Shown: positions 1 through 5,538 of the stretch, piece after piece
Layout of the letters: each line of letters begins with the position of its first letter
Position numbering within the stretch: the first letter of the stretch is position 1
From: Deltaproteobacteria bacterium
GTDB taxonomy: Bacteria; Desulfobacterota; BSN033; UBA1163
Reading direction: 5' to 3'
NCBI GenBank assembly: GCA_016875255.1
Contig: VGRU01000119.1
Span: forward strand, 1 to 10,432
DNA length: 10,432 nucleotides
Position numbers and translations under genes: made by a program
Notes under the pieces: model-generated
What the model was told of the DNA's origin: nothing
Databases searched by the model: none
What the model saw: the letters and a program-made list of their open reading frames with translations, nothing else

Positions 1-1111
1 CGATCTCTTTAAACTCTTCATCAGAGGTGGCTGAATTGCAGGTCAAGTGCAGCCGTAGCCGGAAGAGGTCGTTATGGACCAGAAAGGTGAAAAAGACATC
101 CGAACCGATATAAAACGAGTCATGATCCTCCAGCCGTTCTGTGAGGTTCACCCCGTTTTTTTTCTTTTCTGTCAAGAGAATGCGCCGCGCTAACAACATG
201 CCGGCGGCCTTCCCGCCAATGCGCCCGGCCCCGATTAAGCGGTTTCGAATGGCAAACAGATCGTCCAACGCGAAATATCTGTCGGCAAGTTGATTAAAGA
301 TCGGATGATGGCCGATGAGCATACGGCCCAATTCTTGTTTTAAGGCCATCTGCTCAGGGTCTGTTTCGTCAAAACCTGACGGGGTTTCACGGTAGTGGAC
401 AAGTTTTTGGTAGACGCTTTCCCAGGGAGCCAATGGTTTGGTGGTGTCGATGAGCGGGGTGGGATGGGCTGAGGTCAATACCTCTACGGCTTCACTACTG
501 TGGGAGAGAGGCAACCAGCTTTCGCCGGCGACGAGATGAGGTAAAAACATCTGTGGTGAATAACGGTCCCAAACCTTGATAGGGTGAATATGCATCCGGC
601 CTTTGGCTTGGTAGACGTCAACAAGAATTTGGGTCGTGTCCCGAATGCGGGCTACGGCGGAATGTGCATGTTGACCACGCGTCAGGGCAAAGTAGGCGAT
701 CGTGTTCAACTCAAACAAGAAGGGACAGGTGATTTGAAAAAAATTGGCTAATAGCTCATCCGTCGCCCATTCCACCACCAGGGCCGACAGGTTGTCAAAA
801 ACATACATGGCTCCGGGGCCATGGCCTTCAATGAGACGGTGGACTTCCCGCGTAAAGCTATCGAAACCCAGGCTGGGGTTTAATTCAATCGTTTCCAGAC
901 CAGGGCGAGGCGCCAGCACGCACGGGTGAGATGCGAAGCGTAGATACACAAGGCGCAGGTGGTTAGCGATTGCGGCCTCGGCAAACGGTTCGGCAAAGTA
1001 ACGGTAATCCTCGAGGCAGTCAACCTGCCAGACGACATTGTCGCCTGACCGGATTCCCTGCAACACTTCATCTAAGGCTTGAATGCCACTATGAATCATA
1101 GAGATATCCAT
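1..1111 (-). CDS. KaiC-like / PEP-synthase-type fusion protein (3' end cut by window edge)
   Basis: An open frame of 370 codons runs off the left edge without a stop. It starts at ATG 1111, with AAGGA about 11 bases upstream. Residues 8 to about 205 follow the layout of a KaiC/RadA-like RecA fold: GIQALDEVLQGI at the start, a VFDNLSAL strand near residue 104, and a later R-x-R-D-T-T region followed by HIHPIKVWDRY. The stretch where the Walker A loop should be (about residues 26-36) reads WQVDCLEDYRY, so the P-loop is lost and this domain probably does not hydrolyse ATP. From about residue 285, LIGAGRIGGKAAGMLLARRI matches the opening of the PEP/pyruvate-binding, ATP-grasp-like domain of PEP synthases and pyruvate phosphate dikinases. 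The missing C-terminal part should show whether the swivelling His domain and PEP-utilising domain are present. The substrate is unknown. It lies downstream of the GAF-ANTAR gene and a terminator-bearing leader. The domain calls rest on motif recall, not on a search. Confidence 0.8.
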   Translation of the reverse strand, partial: MDISMIHSGIQALDEVLQGIRSGDNVVWQVDCLEDYRYFAEPFAEAAIANHLRLVYLRFASHPCVLAPRPGLETIELNPSLGFDSFTREVHRLIEGHGPGAMYVFDNLSALVVEWATDELLANFFQITCPFLFELNTIAYFALTRGQHAHSAVARIRDTTQILVDVYQAKGRMHIHPIKVWDRYSPQMFLPHLVAGESWLPLSHSSEAVEVLTSAHPTPLIDTTKPLAPWESVYQKLVHYRETPSGFDETDPEQMALKQELGRMLIGHHPIFNQLADRYFALDDLFAIRNRLIGAGRIGGKAAGMLLARRILLTEKKKNGVNLTERLEDHDSFYIGSDVFFTFLVHNDLFRLRLHLTCNSATSDEEFKEI

Positions 1112-1130
1112 TTTCAGCTATTTCCTTTTT

Positions 1131-1325
1131 GATGGTCTCGTAAAAAGTCGAAAAAACCTAATGATCGTCATTCCGGCCCCGTATCAAGTACGGGGTAAAC
1201 TCCAGCCGGGCGACCGAAGGGAGGCGGAGTGAGCGAAGCGAGCGAGCACATCCAGTTATCTCAGGCACTTATGAAAACACTGGACACCGGTTTTCACCGG
1301 TGAGACGACTTTTTACGAGATCATC
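1131..1325. mobile_element. MITE-like element with 20-bp terminal inverted repeats
   Basis: The 20 bases at 1131-1150 recur as a reverse complement at 1306-1325 with one mismatch (core TCTCGTAAAAAGTC). TTTTT lies immediately outside both ends (1126-1130 and 1326-1330), as a 5-bp target duplication would. A T-run makes that ambiguous. The interior has no credible ORF but has two perfect hairpins: CCCCGTA/TACGGGG around TCAAG (1177-1195) and CACCGG/CCGGTG (1285-1302). It also has a GAGCGA-rich stretch near 1227-1247. With no transposase, it would be a non-autonomous element or a large palindromic intergenic repeat. It lies between the leader terminator and the ribosome-binding site of the gene at 1111. 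Confidence 0.75.
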
Positions 1326-1337
1326 TTTTTGTCTCAC

Positions 1338-1365
1338 AAAAAAAAGCGTCGAATTGCTTCGACGC
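1338..1365 (-). terminator. Rho-independent terminator on the minus strand
   Basis: Read on the minus strand, GCGTCGAA and TTCGACGC form a perfect 8-bp stem closed by a GCAA (GNRA) tetraloop at 1365-1346. Eight consecutive T residues follow (1345-1338). It lies after the two hexaloop hairpins and before the MITE and the gene at 1111. It may end transcripts of the GAF-ANTAR gene, act as a conditional attenuator for the downstream gene, or do both. Confidence 0.88.
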
Positions 1366-1372
1366 CTTAGTC

Positions 1373-1450
1373 CGTTTTACCTCTTTGTATTAAACGAAAC
1401 GAGGGGTCAAATTTCTTCGACCTCTCTGTCTTCAATACATCTTCGTATTG
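1373..1450 (-). promoter_or_regulatory. Candidate ANTAR-target leader RNA (two hexaloop hairpins)
   Basis: On the minus strand, hairpin 1 (1450-1433) has a perfect 6-bp stem CAATAC/GTATTG and a six-base loop GAAGAT. Hairpin 2 (1396-1373) has CGTTT/AAACG plus TAC/GTA stems with a two-base bulge and a six-base loop AAAGAG. ANTAR proteins are known to bind paired hairpins with hexaloops that carry A at position 1 and G at position 4. Loop 2 fits both rules; loop 1 has G4 but G instead of A at position 1. Between them, 1426-1401 forms an 11-position hairpin with one mismatch, one G-U pair and a GAAA loop. Its right arm TTTGAC (1411-1406) can also pair with GTCGAA of the terminator's left arm (1363-1358). 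That pairing would enclose hairpin 2 and prevent the terminator. The regulatory reading is inference. Confidence 0.55.
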
Positions 1451-1458
1451 ATGAAAAT

Positions 1459-1487
1459 TATGTACTATAAAAAAGAACCTTTGTCAA
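1459..1487 (-). promoter_or_regulatory. Candidate sigma70 promoter for the leader RNA
   Basis: On the minus strand there is a perfect -35 TTGACA (1487-1482). Seventeen bases later comes TACATA (1464-1459), or nineteen bases later CATAAT (1462-1457), so the -10 is only fair. The start point would be near 1450-1452, right at the foot of the first hexaloop hairpin. Transcription would cross the terminator and the MITE before reaching the gene at 1111, giving a leader of about 340 bases. Confidence 0.5.
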
Positions 1488-1499
1488 GAAAAAATCTTA

Positions 1500-2204
1500 C
1501 TATCCTCCCATTTTATCGGTGAGGAGAATGGCCTCCCCAATCTCCCGCATGGTCTTTCGGCTGTCCATGCTTGCCTTCCGGATCCGTTTGAAAGCCTCGT
1601 CTTCGCTCAACCCCTGCCGCTTCATCAGCACCCCTTTGGCCCTCTCAACCAGTTTCCGGATCTCTAACTCTTCCTGGATCACTTTGGTCTTGACCATCAA
1701 CTCCGTGCTTTCAATGCAGATAGCAGCCTGACTGGCAACAGCGGTGAGCATGTCCTGCTCCGCCTCGGTAAATTGATGGGGATAAGAGGTATAACAGTTG
1801 ATCACCCCGACGACTTTGTCCTTTATGGCAAGGGGAACACTGAGCATGGAGACCAGGCTTTCTTTCTTTGCCAGTTCTTTCTCCTTATAGCGGGGTTCCC
1901 TCAGGACATCGAGAATGGTCAGGGGCTTTTTCGTCTGGGCCACATAACCCACCACTCCCTCCCCTAATTTTAGAATCCTCTCCTTCAGGTATTCTTCGCT
2001 CATGGTCTGGGTGGCCCGGATTTTAAGAACCTTCTCCTTCTCGTCGAGAAGCCAGAGGGAGCAGATCTTCGAACCCATCACGTTGGCCGTCACCGTCACG
2101 ATCAATTTGAGAATGTCATCCAGATACCGGTCAGAAGAGATGGCCTTGCTGATTTCCGTCAGGGCCTTGATCTGTTGTTTATAGGATGCTTTTTTATAGA
2201 GCAA
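1500..2204 (-). CDS. GAF-ANTAR domain transcription antitermination regulator
   Basis: A predicted cytoplasmic sensor of 234 residues. A GAF domain covers about residues 26-165 (for example GEGVVGYVAQTKKPL near 81-95 and PLAIKDKVVGVINCY near 124-138). A short helical linker follows, then a C-terminal ANTAR domain at about 178-232, recognised by ERAKGVLMKRQGLSEDEAF and the later helix ASMDSRKTMREIGEAIL. ANTAR domains bind RNA and block intrinsic terminators; the GAF domain would sense a small ligand or another signal that cannot be named here. There is no receiver domain. I place the start at TTG 2204, because GAAAGGAG (2220-2213) lies 8 bases upstream. The longer frame from GTG 2267 would run through the likely promoter at 2264-2238. 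Its probable RNA target lies just downstream, before the next gene on the same strand. Confidence 0.9.
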   Translation of the reverse strand: MLYKKASYKQQIKALTEISKAISSDRYLDDILKLIVTVTANVMGSKICSLWLLDEKEKVLKIRATQTMSEEYLKERILKLGEGVVGYVAQTKKPLTILDVLREPRYKEKELAKKESLVSMLSVPLAIKDKVVGVINCYTSYPHQFTEAEQDMLTAVASQAAICIESTELMVKTKVIQEELEIRKLVERAKGVLMKRQGLSEDEAFKRIRKASMDSRKTMREIGEAILLTDKMGG

Positions 2205-2237
2205 CGGGAAGACTCCTTTCTTCTGGTTAGGAATTAA

Positions 2238-2264
2238 TTTATAAAAAAGGCGGACGATTGTCAA
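2238..2264 (-). promoter_or_regulatory. Candidate promoter of the GAF-ANTAR gene
   Basis: On the minus strand there is a perfect -35 TTGACA (2264-2259) and, after only 15 bases, TATAAA (2243-2238). With a 17-base spacer the -10 would be TAAATT (2241-2236). The spacing is not ideal. The position, about 35 bases before the TTG start and its Shine-Dalgarno, supports the shorter protein. Confidence 0.5.
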
Positions 2265-2270
2265 CACAAC

Positions 2271-2405
2271 AAGGGAACTGTGTCGTAAGTCCCTTCATGG
2301 TTCGAGAGCCTCACCATGAACGGACTGGGGTATATAAAAAACAATTGGTTAGCCGTTCGTCCTGGGCGTGTCGAAGGGCGAGCGGCTAATTGTGACACGT
2401 CCCTT
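2271..2405. repeat. Composite intergenic palindromic repeat
   Basis: The outer arms are near-inverted: AAGGGAACTGTGTC (2271-2284) against GACACGTCCCTT (2394-2405). Inside are two nested palindromes. TTCATGG/CCATGAA spans 2294-2320 around TTCGAGAGCCTCA. TTAGCCG/CGGCTAA spans 2349-2389 around a TCGTCCTGGGCGTGTCGAAG-type core. The latter resembles the TTCGTCC...GTCGAAGG repeat seen in many bacterial intergenic regions. It fills most of the 248-base gap between the GAF-ANTAR gene and mltG. No ORF of note is present. Its right-hand hairpin could serve as a weak 3' stabiliser or terminator for mltG transcripts. Confidence 0.65.
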
Positions 2406-2452
2406 GGGGAGAGGAGATTAACAGGTGTACACTTTTAAATTTTAGCTAACAG

Positions 2453-3508
2453 TCAATTTTTTCGAAGCGGGGTTTTCTGGTATTTCCATACAGCGCGCTG
2501 ATGTTCTTCATAACTTTCAGAGAAATGATGGGATCCATCATTTTTTGATACGAAATAGAGGTGGGGGACCGATGCGGGGTTGAGAGCGGCCATCATGGAC
2601 TCCTTTCCCGGATTGCAAATGGGGGTCGGTGGGAGCCCCCAATTGAGATAGGTATTAAAAGGTGAGGGCGTTAAGAGATGTTCTTTCGTCAGATTTCCGT
2701 CGAAATTGCTAATCCCATAGATGACCGTGGGGTCGCTCTGAAGGGGGAGCCTCCGTTTTAAACGGTTGTGAAAGACGGCTGAAACAAGGGGTTTCTCTTC
2801 AGAGAGGGAAGCTTCTTTTTCGATGATGGAGGCAAGGATGACCGCTTCCCGTGGAGAAATCCCCAGCTGAGAGGCTTTTTCTATCAGGTCAGGCCCGAAA
2901 ATCTTCCGGAACTGATGGGTCATCATCCGGATCATCTCTTCCGGCTCCATCTCCTTGATGAAATGATAGGTATCTGGGAAGAGGTAACCCTCCAGTGTCA
3001 TCCCCCCCTTTTTTTGAGGGGAATCTTCAGTCTGATTTGAGAAATGCTCCAAAAGGCCAAGAGAAGCAATGAATGCAGGGGAAGCAGTCTTTTGGAGAAA
3101 AGTGATTTTTTCGGCGATACTCAGGTCTTCGAGGAGTTGCCCGATTTGGGAGAGCGTATAGCCCTCGGGAATGGTGACGAGATGTCGCTTCACCTGTCCT
3201 TTGGCCAGGGTGCTGAGGACTTCGAAGGGAAGCATCCGGGTATGAAATTCATACTCCCCGGCCTTGATCTCCCCTTTTTTCCCAAGGAGAGTGACCATCC
3301 CGATAAAAAATTCCCTGTTCCGTATGATTCCCTCCTGTTCGAGCAAACCGGAGATTTTTCTAAGGGGCGTTCCTTTTTTAATCATGATGACCTTGGTCAG
3401 GGAAGTGTGGGAGGGCGGAATCAGGAGGAACCAGAAGAGGAGGGACGCAAAAAAGAGAATAGCAAAGAGGCAGACAAACAGGGTTTTATGCCGGCGGGAG
3501 AGGTTCAT
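2453..3508 (-). CDS. mltG: Endolytic murein transglycosylase MltG (YceG family)
   Basis: An inner-membrane lytic transglycosylase that cleaves nascent peptidoglycan glycan strands and so helps set their length. The product has 351 residues, normal for the family. It has one N-terminal membrane segment (about 10-31) and an extracytoplasmic LysM-like region (TIPEGYTLSQIGQLL near 113-125). The catalytic YceG domain follows, with EGYLFPDTY at 173-181, IIEKEA at 228-233, QSDPTVIYG at 257-265 and NTYLNWGLPPTPICNPG at 285-301. Glu230 is the likely counterpart of the catalytic Glu218 of E. coli MltG. The ATG at 3508 is preceded by GGGAG 8-9 bases upstream. A longer TTG-initiated version (to 3571) has no such support and would extend deep into ruvX. 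With this start, the gene overlaps the ruvX 3' end by 23 bases, which suggests coupled translation. Confidence 0.96.
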   Translation of the reverse strand: MNLSRRHKTLFVCLFAILFFASLLFWFLLIPPSHTSLTKVIMIKKGTPLRKISGLLEQEGIIRNREFFIGMVTLLGKKGEIKAGEYEFHTRMLPFEVLSTLAKGQVKRHLVTIPEGYTLSQIGQLLEDLSIAEKITFLQKTASPAFIASLGLLEHFSNQTEDSPQKKGGMTLEGYLFPDTYHFIKEMEPEEMIRMMTHQFRKIFGPDLIEKASQLGISPREAVILASIIEKEASLSEEKPLVSAVFHNRLKRRLPLQSDPTVIYGISNFDGNLTKEHLLTPSPFNTYLNWGLPPTPICNPGKESMMAALNPASVPHLYFVSKNDGSHHFSESYEEHQRAVWKYQKTPLRKN

Positions 3509-3926
3509 CTTTTCGGCTCCCGATCTGCTGGAGATACCCCTGTAGAATAAGTACAGCGGCCAATTTATCAATCACTCCCTTTCTTTTCTTTCTGGAGAGG
3601 TCGGCTTTCAACAGGGTTCTTGAGGCCTCGACCGTGGATAGCCTTTCATCCCATGTTTCTACGGGCAGGTGTATCTTATTTTTGAGGTCGTCAACCCAGG
3701 CCAAAACGAATTCTGCCTGTTTGCCCAGGGAACCGTCCATATTTTTGGGAAGGCCGACCACTATCTTCTCTATTTGGAATTGAGAGATGATGTCAACAAG
3801 CTCCCTGAGGTCATCTTCCGTGGTCTTCCGTTTGATCGTTTTGAGGCCCTGGGCAGTTATCCCAAGCTCATCACTGATCGCCACCCCAATCGTTTTTGAT
3901 CCGACATCCAGACCCATAATCCGCAT
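3486..3926 (-). CDS. ruvX: RuvX/YqgF-family Holliday junction resolvase-like nuclease
   Basis: A 146-residue protein of the YqgF family with an RNase-H-like fold. Proposed roles are Holliday-junction resolution and 5' processing of pre-16S rRNA. All family hallmarks are visible: GLDVGSKTIGVAISD at 5-19 with catalytic Asp7, VVGLPKNMDGSLGKQ at 56-70, WDERLST at 92-98 and KGVIDKLAAVLILQGYL at 116-132 with Asp120. The length is typical. The start at ATG 3926 gives the standard MRIMGLD beginning but has almost no Shine-Dalgarno (AAAAGT). Together with a promoter lying very close to it, this may mean a leaderless or near-leaderless transcript. The downstream partner mltG overlaps its last codons, a common ruvX-mltG pairing in Firmicutes and Deltaproteobacteria-like genomes. 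Confidence 0.95.
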   Translation of the reverse strand: MRIMGLDVGSKTIGVAISDELGITAQGLKTIKRKTTEDDLRELVDIISQFQIEKIVVGLPKNMDGSLGKQAEFVLAWVDDLKNKIHLPVETWDERLSTVEASRTLLKADLSRKKRKGVIDKLAAVLILQGYLQQIGSRKDEPLPPA

Positions 3927-3932
3927 TTACTT

Positions 3933-3962
3933 TTTATGACTCATTTGACTCTTTGTTGTCAA
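3933..3962 (-). promoter_or_regulatory. ruvX: Candidate promoter of the ruvX-mltG operon
   Basis: On the minus strand there is a perfect -35 TTGACA (3962-3957), an 18-base spacer, and CATAAA (3938-3933) as the -10. Transcription would start within a few bases of the ruvX ATG (3926), leaving little or no 5' leader. Confidence 0.42.
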
Positions 3963-4007
3963 TACTTTTTTTTGAATGGTTCAGGGCTGCCATTTAAAAT
4001 TAAAAAA

Positions 4008-4030
4008 TGTGCTAACTTATAGTTATCACA
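4008..4030. promoter_or_regulatory. Candidate operator: 23-bp dyad with a T-N11-A core
   Basis: Arms TGTGCTAACT (4008-4017) and AGTTATCACA (4021-4030) match as inverted repeats at 9 of 10 positions around a 3-base centre. The inner part TAACT-TAT-AGTTA is a T-N11-A dyad, the classic recognition shape of LysR-type regulators. Its centre (4019) lies about 64 bases before the predicted start point of the benzoyl-CoA operon promoter, the usual place for a LysR-type or other upstream activator. The spacing of its TGTG/CACA ends does not match the 16-bp CRP/FNR site. The regulator gene is not in the window. Confidence 0.55.
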
Positions 4031-4047
4031 AGAAAAACAAAAATTTC

Positions 4048-4076
4048 TTGACAATAGATGGAGTGTTTGTTATAAA
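4048..4076 (+). promoter_or_regulatory. Strong sigma70-type promoter of the benzoyl-CoA pathway cluster
   Basis: A perfect -35 TTGACA (4048-4053), exactly 17 bases, then TATAAA (4071-4076). The start point is expected near 4083, leaving about 27 bases before the ATG at 4110. It is the best promoter match in the window. No comparable promoter was seen further down the cluster, so it may drive several genes. Confidence 0.75.
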
Positions 4077-4109
4077 TTGCACAATCTAATCCGGAGGGAG
4101 GTTATTTTT

Positions 4110-5255
4110 ATGGATTTTTCGTTGACAGAAGAACAAATAGCAATGCGTGATATGGCCAAAAACTTTGCGGAAAAGAAGATTGCTCCCACCATGGAAGAGG
4201 ATGAGAAAGAGCACCGTTTCCGTAAAGAGATCGTTAAAGAGATGGCAAACCTGGGCTTCTTCGGCTGCATCGCTCCTGAAAAATACGGCGGAAATGAGAC
4301 AGGATATATTGCGGCTTCGATCATGGCAGAAGAGATCGCACGGATTTCTCCCTCCTGGGGGCTTCCCTTCAATCTTCAGATGAACTCGATTCAGTCTGTC
4401 CTTCTCAATTTCGGAACAGAGGAACAGCGTGAGAAATATATCCCCAAATTGATCAATGCTGACCTCTTCGGTTGTTTTGCCATCACCGAGGCGAATTCAG
4501 GCTCTGATGTGGCATCGATGAAGAGCCTTGCCGAGGAGAAGGAGGATGGGTTCATCCTCAACGGGAGCAAGATGTGGATTTCAGGAGTTCCGGTTGCGGA
4601 TCTCGGGATCGTCTACGCCTATACGGACCGGTCCTTGAAACATCGGGGAATCTCGGCTTTTCTTGTCGATATGCATTTGCCGGGGGTGACACAGAAAGCG
4701 ATTGAGACAAAATTAGGGCTTCACTGCGCGCCGACCGGAGAGATTTACTTCGACAATGTCAAACTCCCCAAGGACAGCCTGGTGGGCCAGAAAGGGGATG
4801 GGTTCAAGATCTGTATGTTCATGCTCGACAATACGAGACTCTCCTGCGCTTCAAGGGCGGTTGGTGTGGCAAGGGCCTGCAAGGAGCATTCTGTCCGTTA
4901 CGCCAACGAGCGGGAGCAGTTCGGACAACCCATCGCCAATTTTCAGATGATCCAGGAGCAGATTGCGGAGATGGTTGTGGAAGAAGAGGCGGCAAGGCTT
5001 CTGGTCCACCGGGCCGCCTGGAACAGGGACCGGGGACAGAGGAATTCGGTTGAGATCTCCTGCGCCAAGTTTTATGCAGCAGAGGTGGCGGTCAGGGCGG
5101 CAAACGCCGCGGTGAAGATTTTTGGCTCCTACGGTTTTTCGAGCGAATACCCCGTGGAAAGGCTTTACAGGGATGCCAAATCTTACCAGATCGTGGAAGG
5201 GACATCCAATATTCAGAAGATGATTATCGCCAGAAATGCATTGGGACTTAAGTAA
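4110..5255 (+). CDS. Acyl-CoA dehydrogenase, substrate not resolved
   Basis: An FAD-dependent acyl-CoA dehydrogenase of 381 residues, full length. It would introduce a 2,3-double bond into an acyl-CoA and pass electrons to ETF. Visible motifs are FGTEEQREKYIPKL near 98-111, the FAD/substrate segment CFAITEANSGSDVASMKS near 117-134, KMWISG in the beta domain, and LYRDAKSYQIVEGTSNIQ near 352-369. Glu363 in VEGTSNIQ is at the usual catalytic-base position. Aligned by eye with glutaryl-CoA dehydrogenase, the segment normally reading SGYRS reads PSWGL, so the Arg that binds the second carboxylate is replaced by Gly84. Retention of Glu363 argues against the 1,4-eliminating cyclohexenecarboxyl-CoA dehydrogenase type, which lacks that base. 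Candidate substrates are cyclohexanecarboxyl-CoA or a pimeloyl/acyl-CoA intermediate. The ATG at 4110 follows GGAGGGAGG with 8-base spacing; an upstream TTG (4077) would overlap the promoter -10. Confidence 0.9.
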   Translation: MDFSLTEEQIAMRDMAKNFAEKKIAPTMEEDEKEHRFRKEIVKEMANLGFFGCIAPEKYGGNETGYIAASIMAEEIARISPSWGLPFNLQMNSIQSVLLNFGTEEQREKYIPKLINADLFGCFAITEANSGSDVASMKSLAEEKEDGFILNGSKMWISGVPVADLGIVYAYTDRSLKHRGISAFLVDMHLPGVTQKAIETKLGLHCAPTGEIYFDNVKLPKDSLVGQKGDGFKICMFMLDNTRLSCASRAVGVARACKEHSVRYANEREQFGQPIANFQMIQEQIAEMVVEEEAARLLVHRAAWNRDRGQRNSVEISCAKFYAAEVAVRAANAAVKIFGSYGFSSEYPVERLYRDAKSYQIVEGTSNIQKMIIARNALGLK

Positions 5256-5297
5256 GTTCATTTAGGTTATGGTTAAAAAAAGGGTTACGGTGACGAT

Positions 5298-5470
5298 GCT
5301 CGTATCGAAGCAAGATGCTCGAAGCTTGAAACTCGAGTGTCCAGCATCCATATACGAGCGTCGATACGAGCTTCCCCGCCTGCCAAGGTATCTTTACGGC
5401 GGGCAGGGACAACGGCAAACATTATTTTCAATTTAACGATTCGGGCCCTGAACCTAATATGGTACAGGGC
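5298..5470. repeat. Cluster of inverted repeats in the 283-base gap
   Basis: Three separate palindromes fill the gap between the acyl-CoA dehydrogenase and the biotin carrier. GCTCGTATCGA (5298-5308) pairs perfectly with TCGATACGAGC (5361-5371) around repeated GATGCTCGAA-type units. CCCGCC (5375-5380) pairs with GGCGGG (5398-5403). GCCCTG (5445-5450) pairs with CAGGGC (5465-5470). None is followed by a T-run, so no terminator is claimed, and no convincing ORF lies here. They resemble deltaproteobacterial intergenic repeat elements and may affect mRNA stability. Confidence 0.6.
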
Positions 5471-5538
5471 AGGCCTCGTTGCCCTTACCGTTAGCCTTTA
5501 TTTTCTAACAAATCGGTATAGAAGAGGAGGTTATTCAT

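Noticed and set aside
1131..1325. CRISPR array or phage attachment site for the repeat-rich gap
   Set aside because: There are no regularly spaced direct repeats and no integrase or cas gene; the structure is a single terminal inverted repeat pair.
2425..2432. GTGTACAC perfect palindrome downstream of mltG
   Set aside because: Only 8 bases, no partner sites and no promoter context; expected by chance.
3044..3550. Long plus-strand open frame (168 codons) opposite mltG
   Set aside because: It is antisense to a clear MltG coding sequence. Its translation has no recognisable domain and it lacks a convincing ribosome-binding site.
4008..4030. CRP/FNR binding site ahead of the acyl-CoA dehydrogenase
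   Set aside because: TGTG and CACA are present, but the half-sites are 23 bases end to end instead of 16, and the inner dyad fits T-N11-A better.
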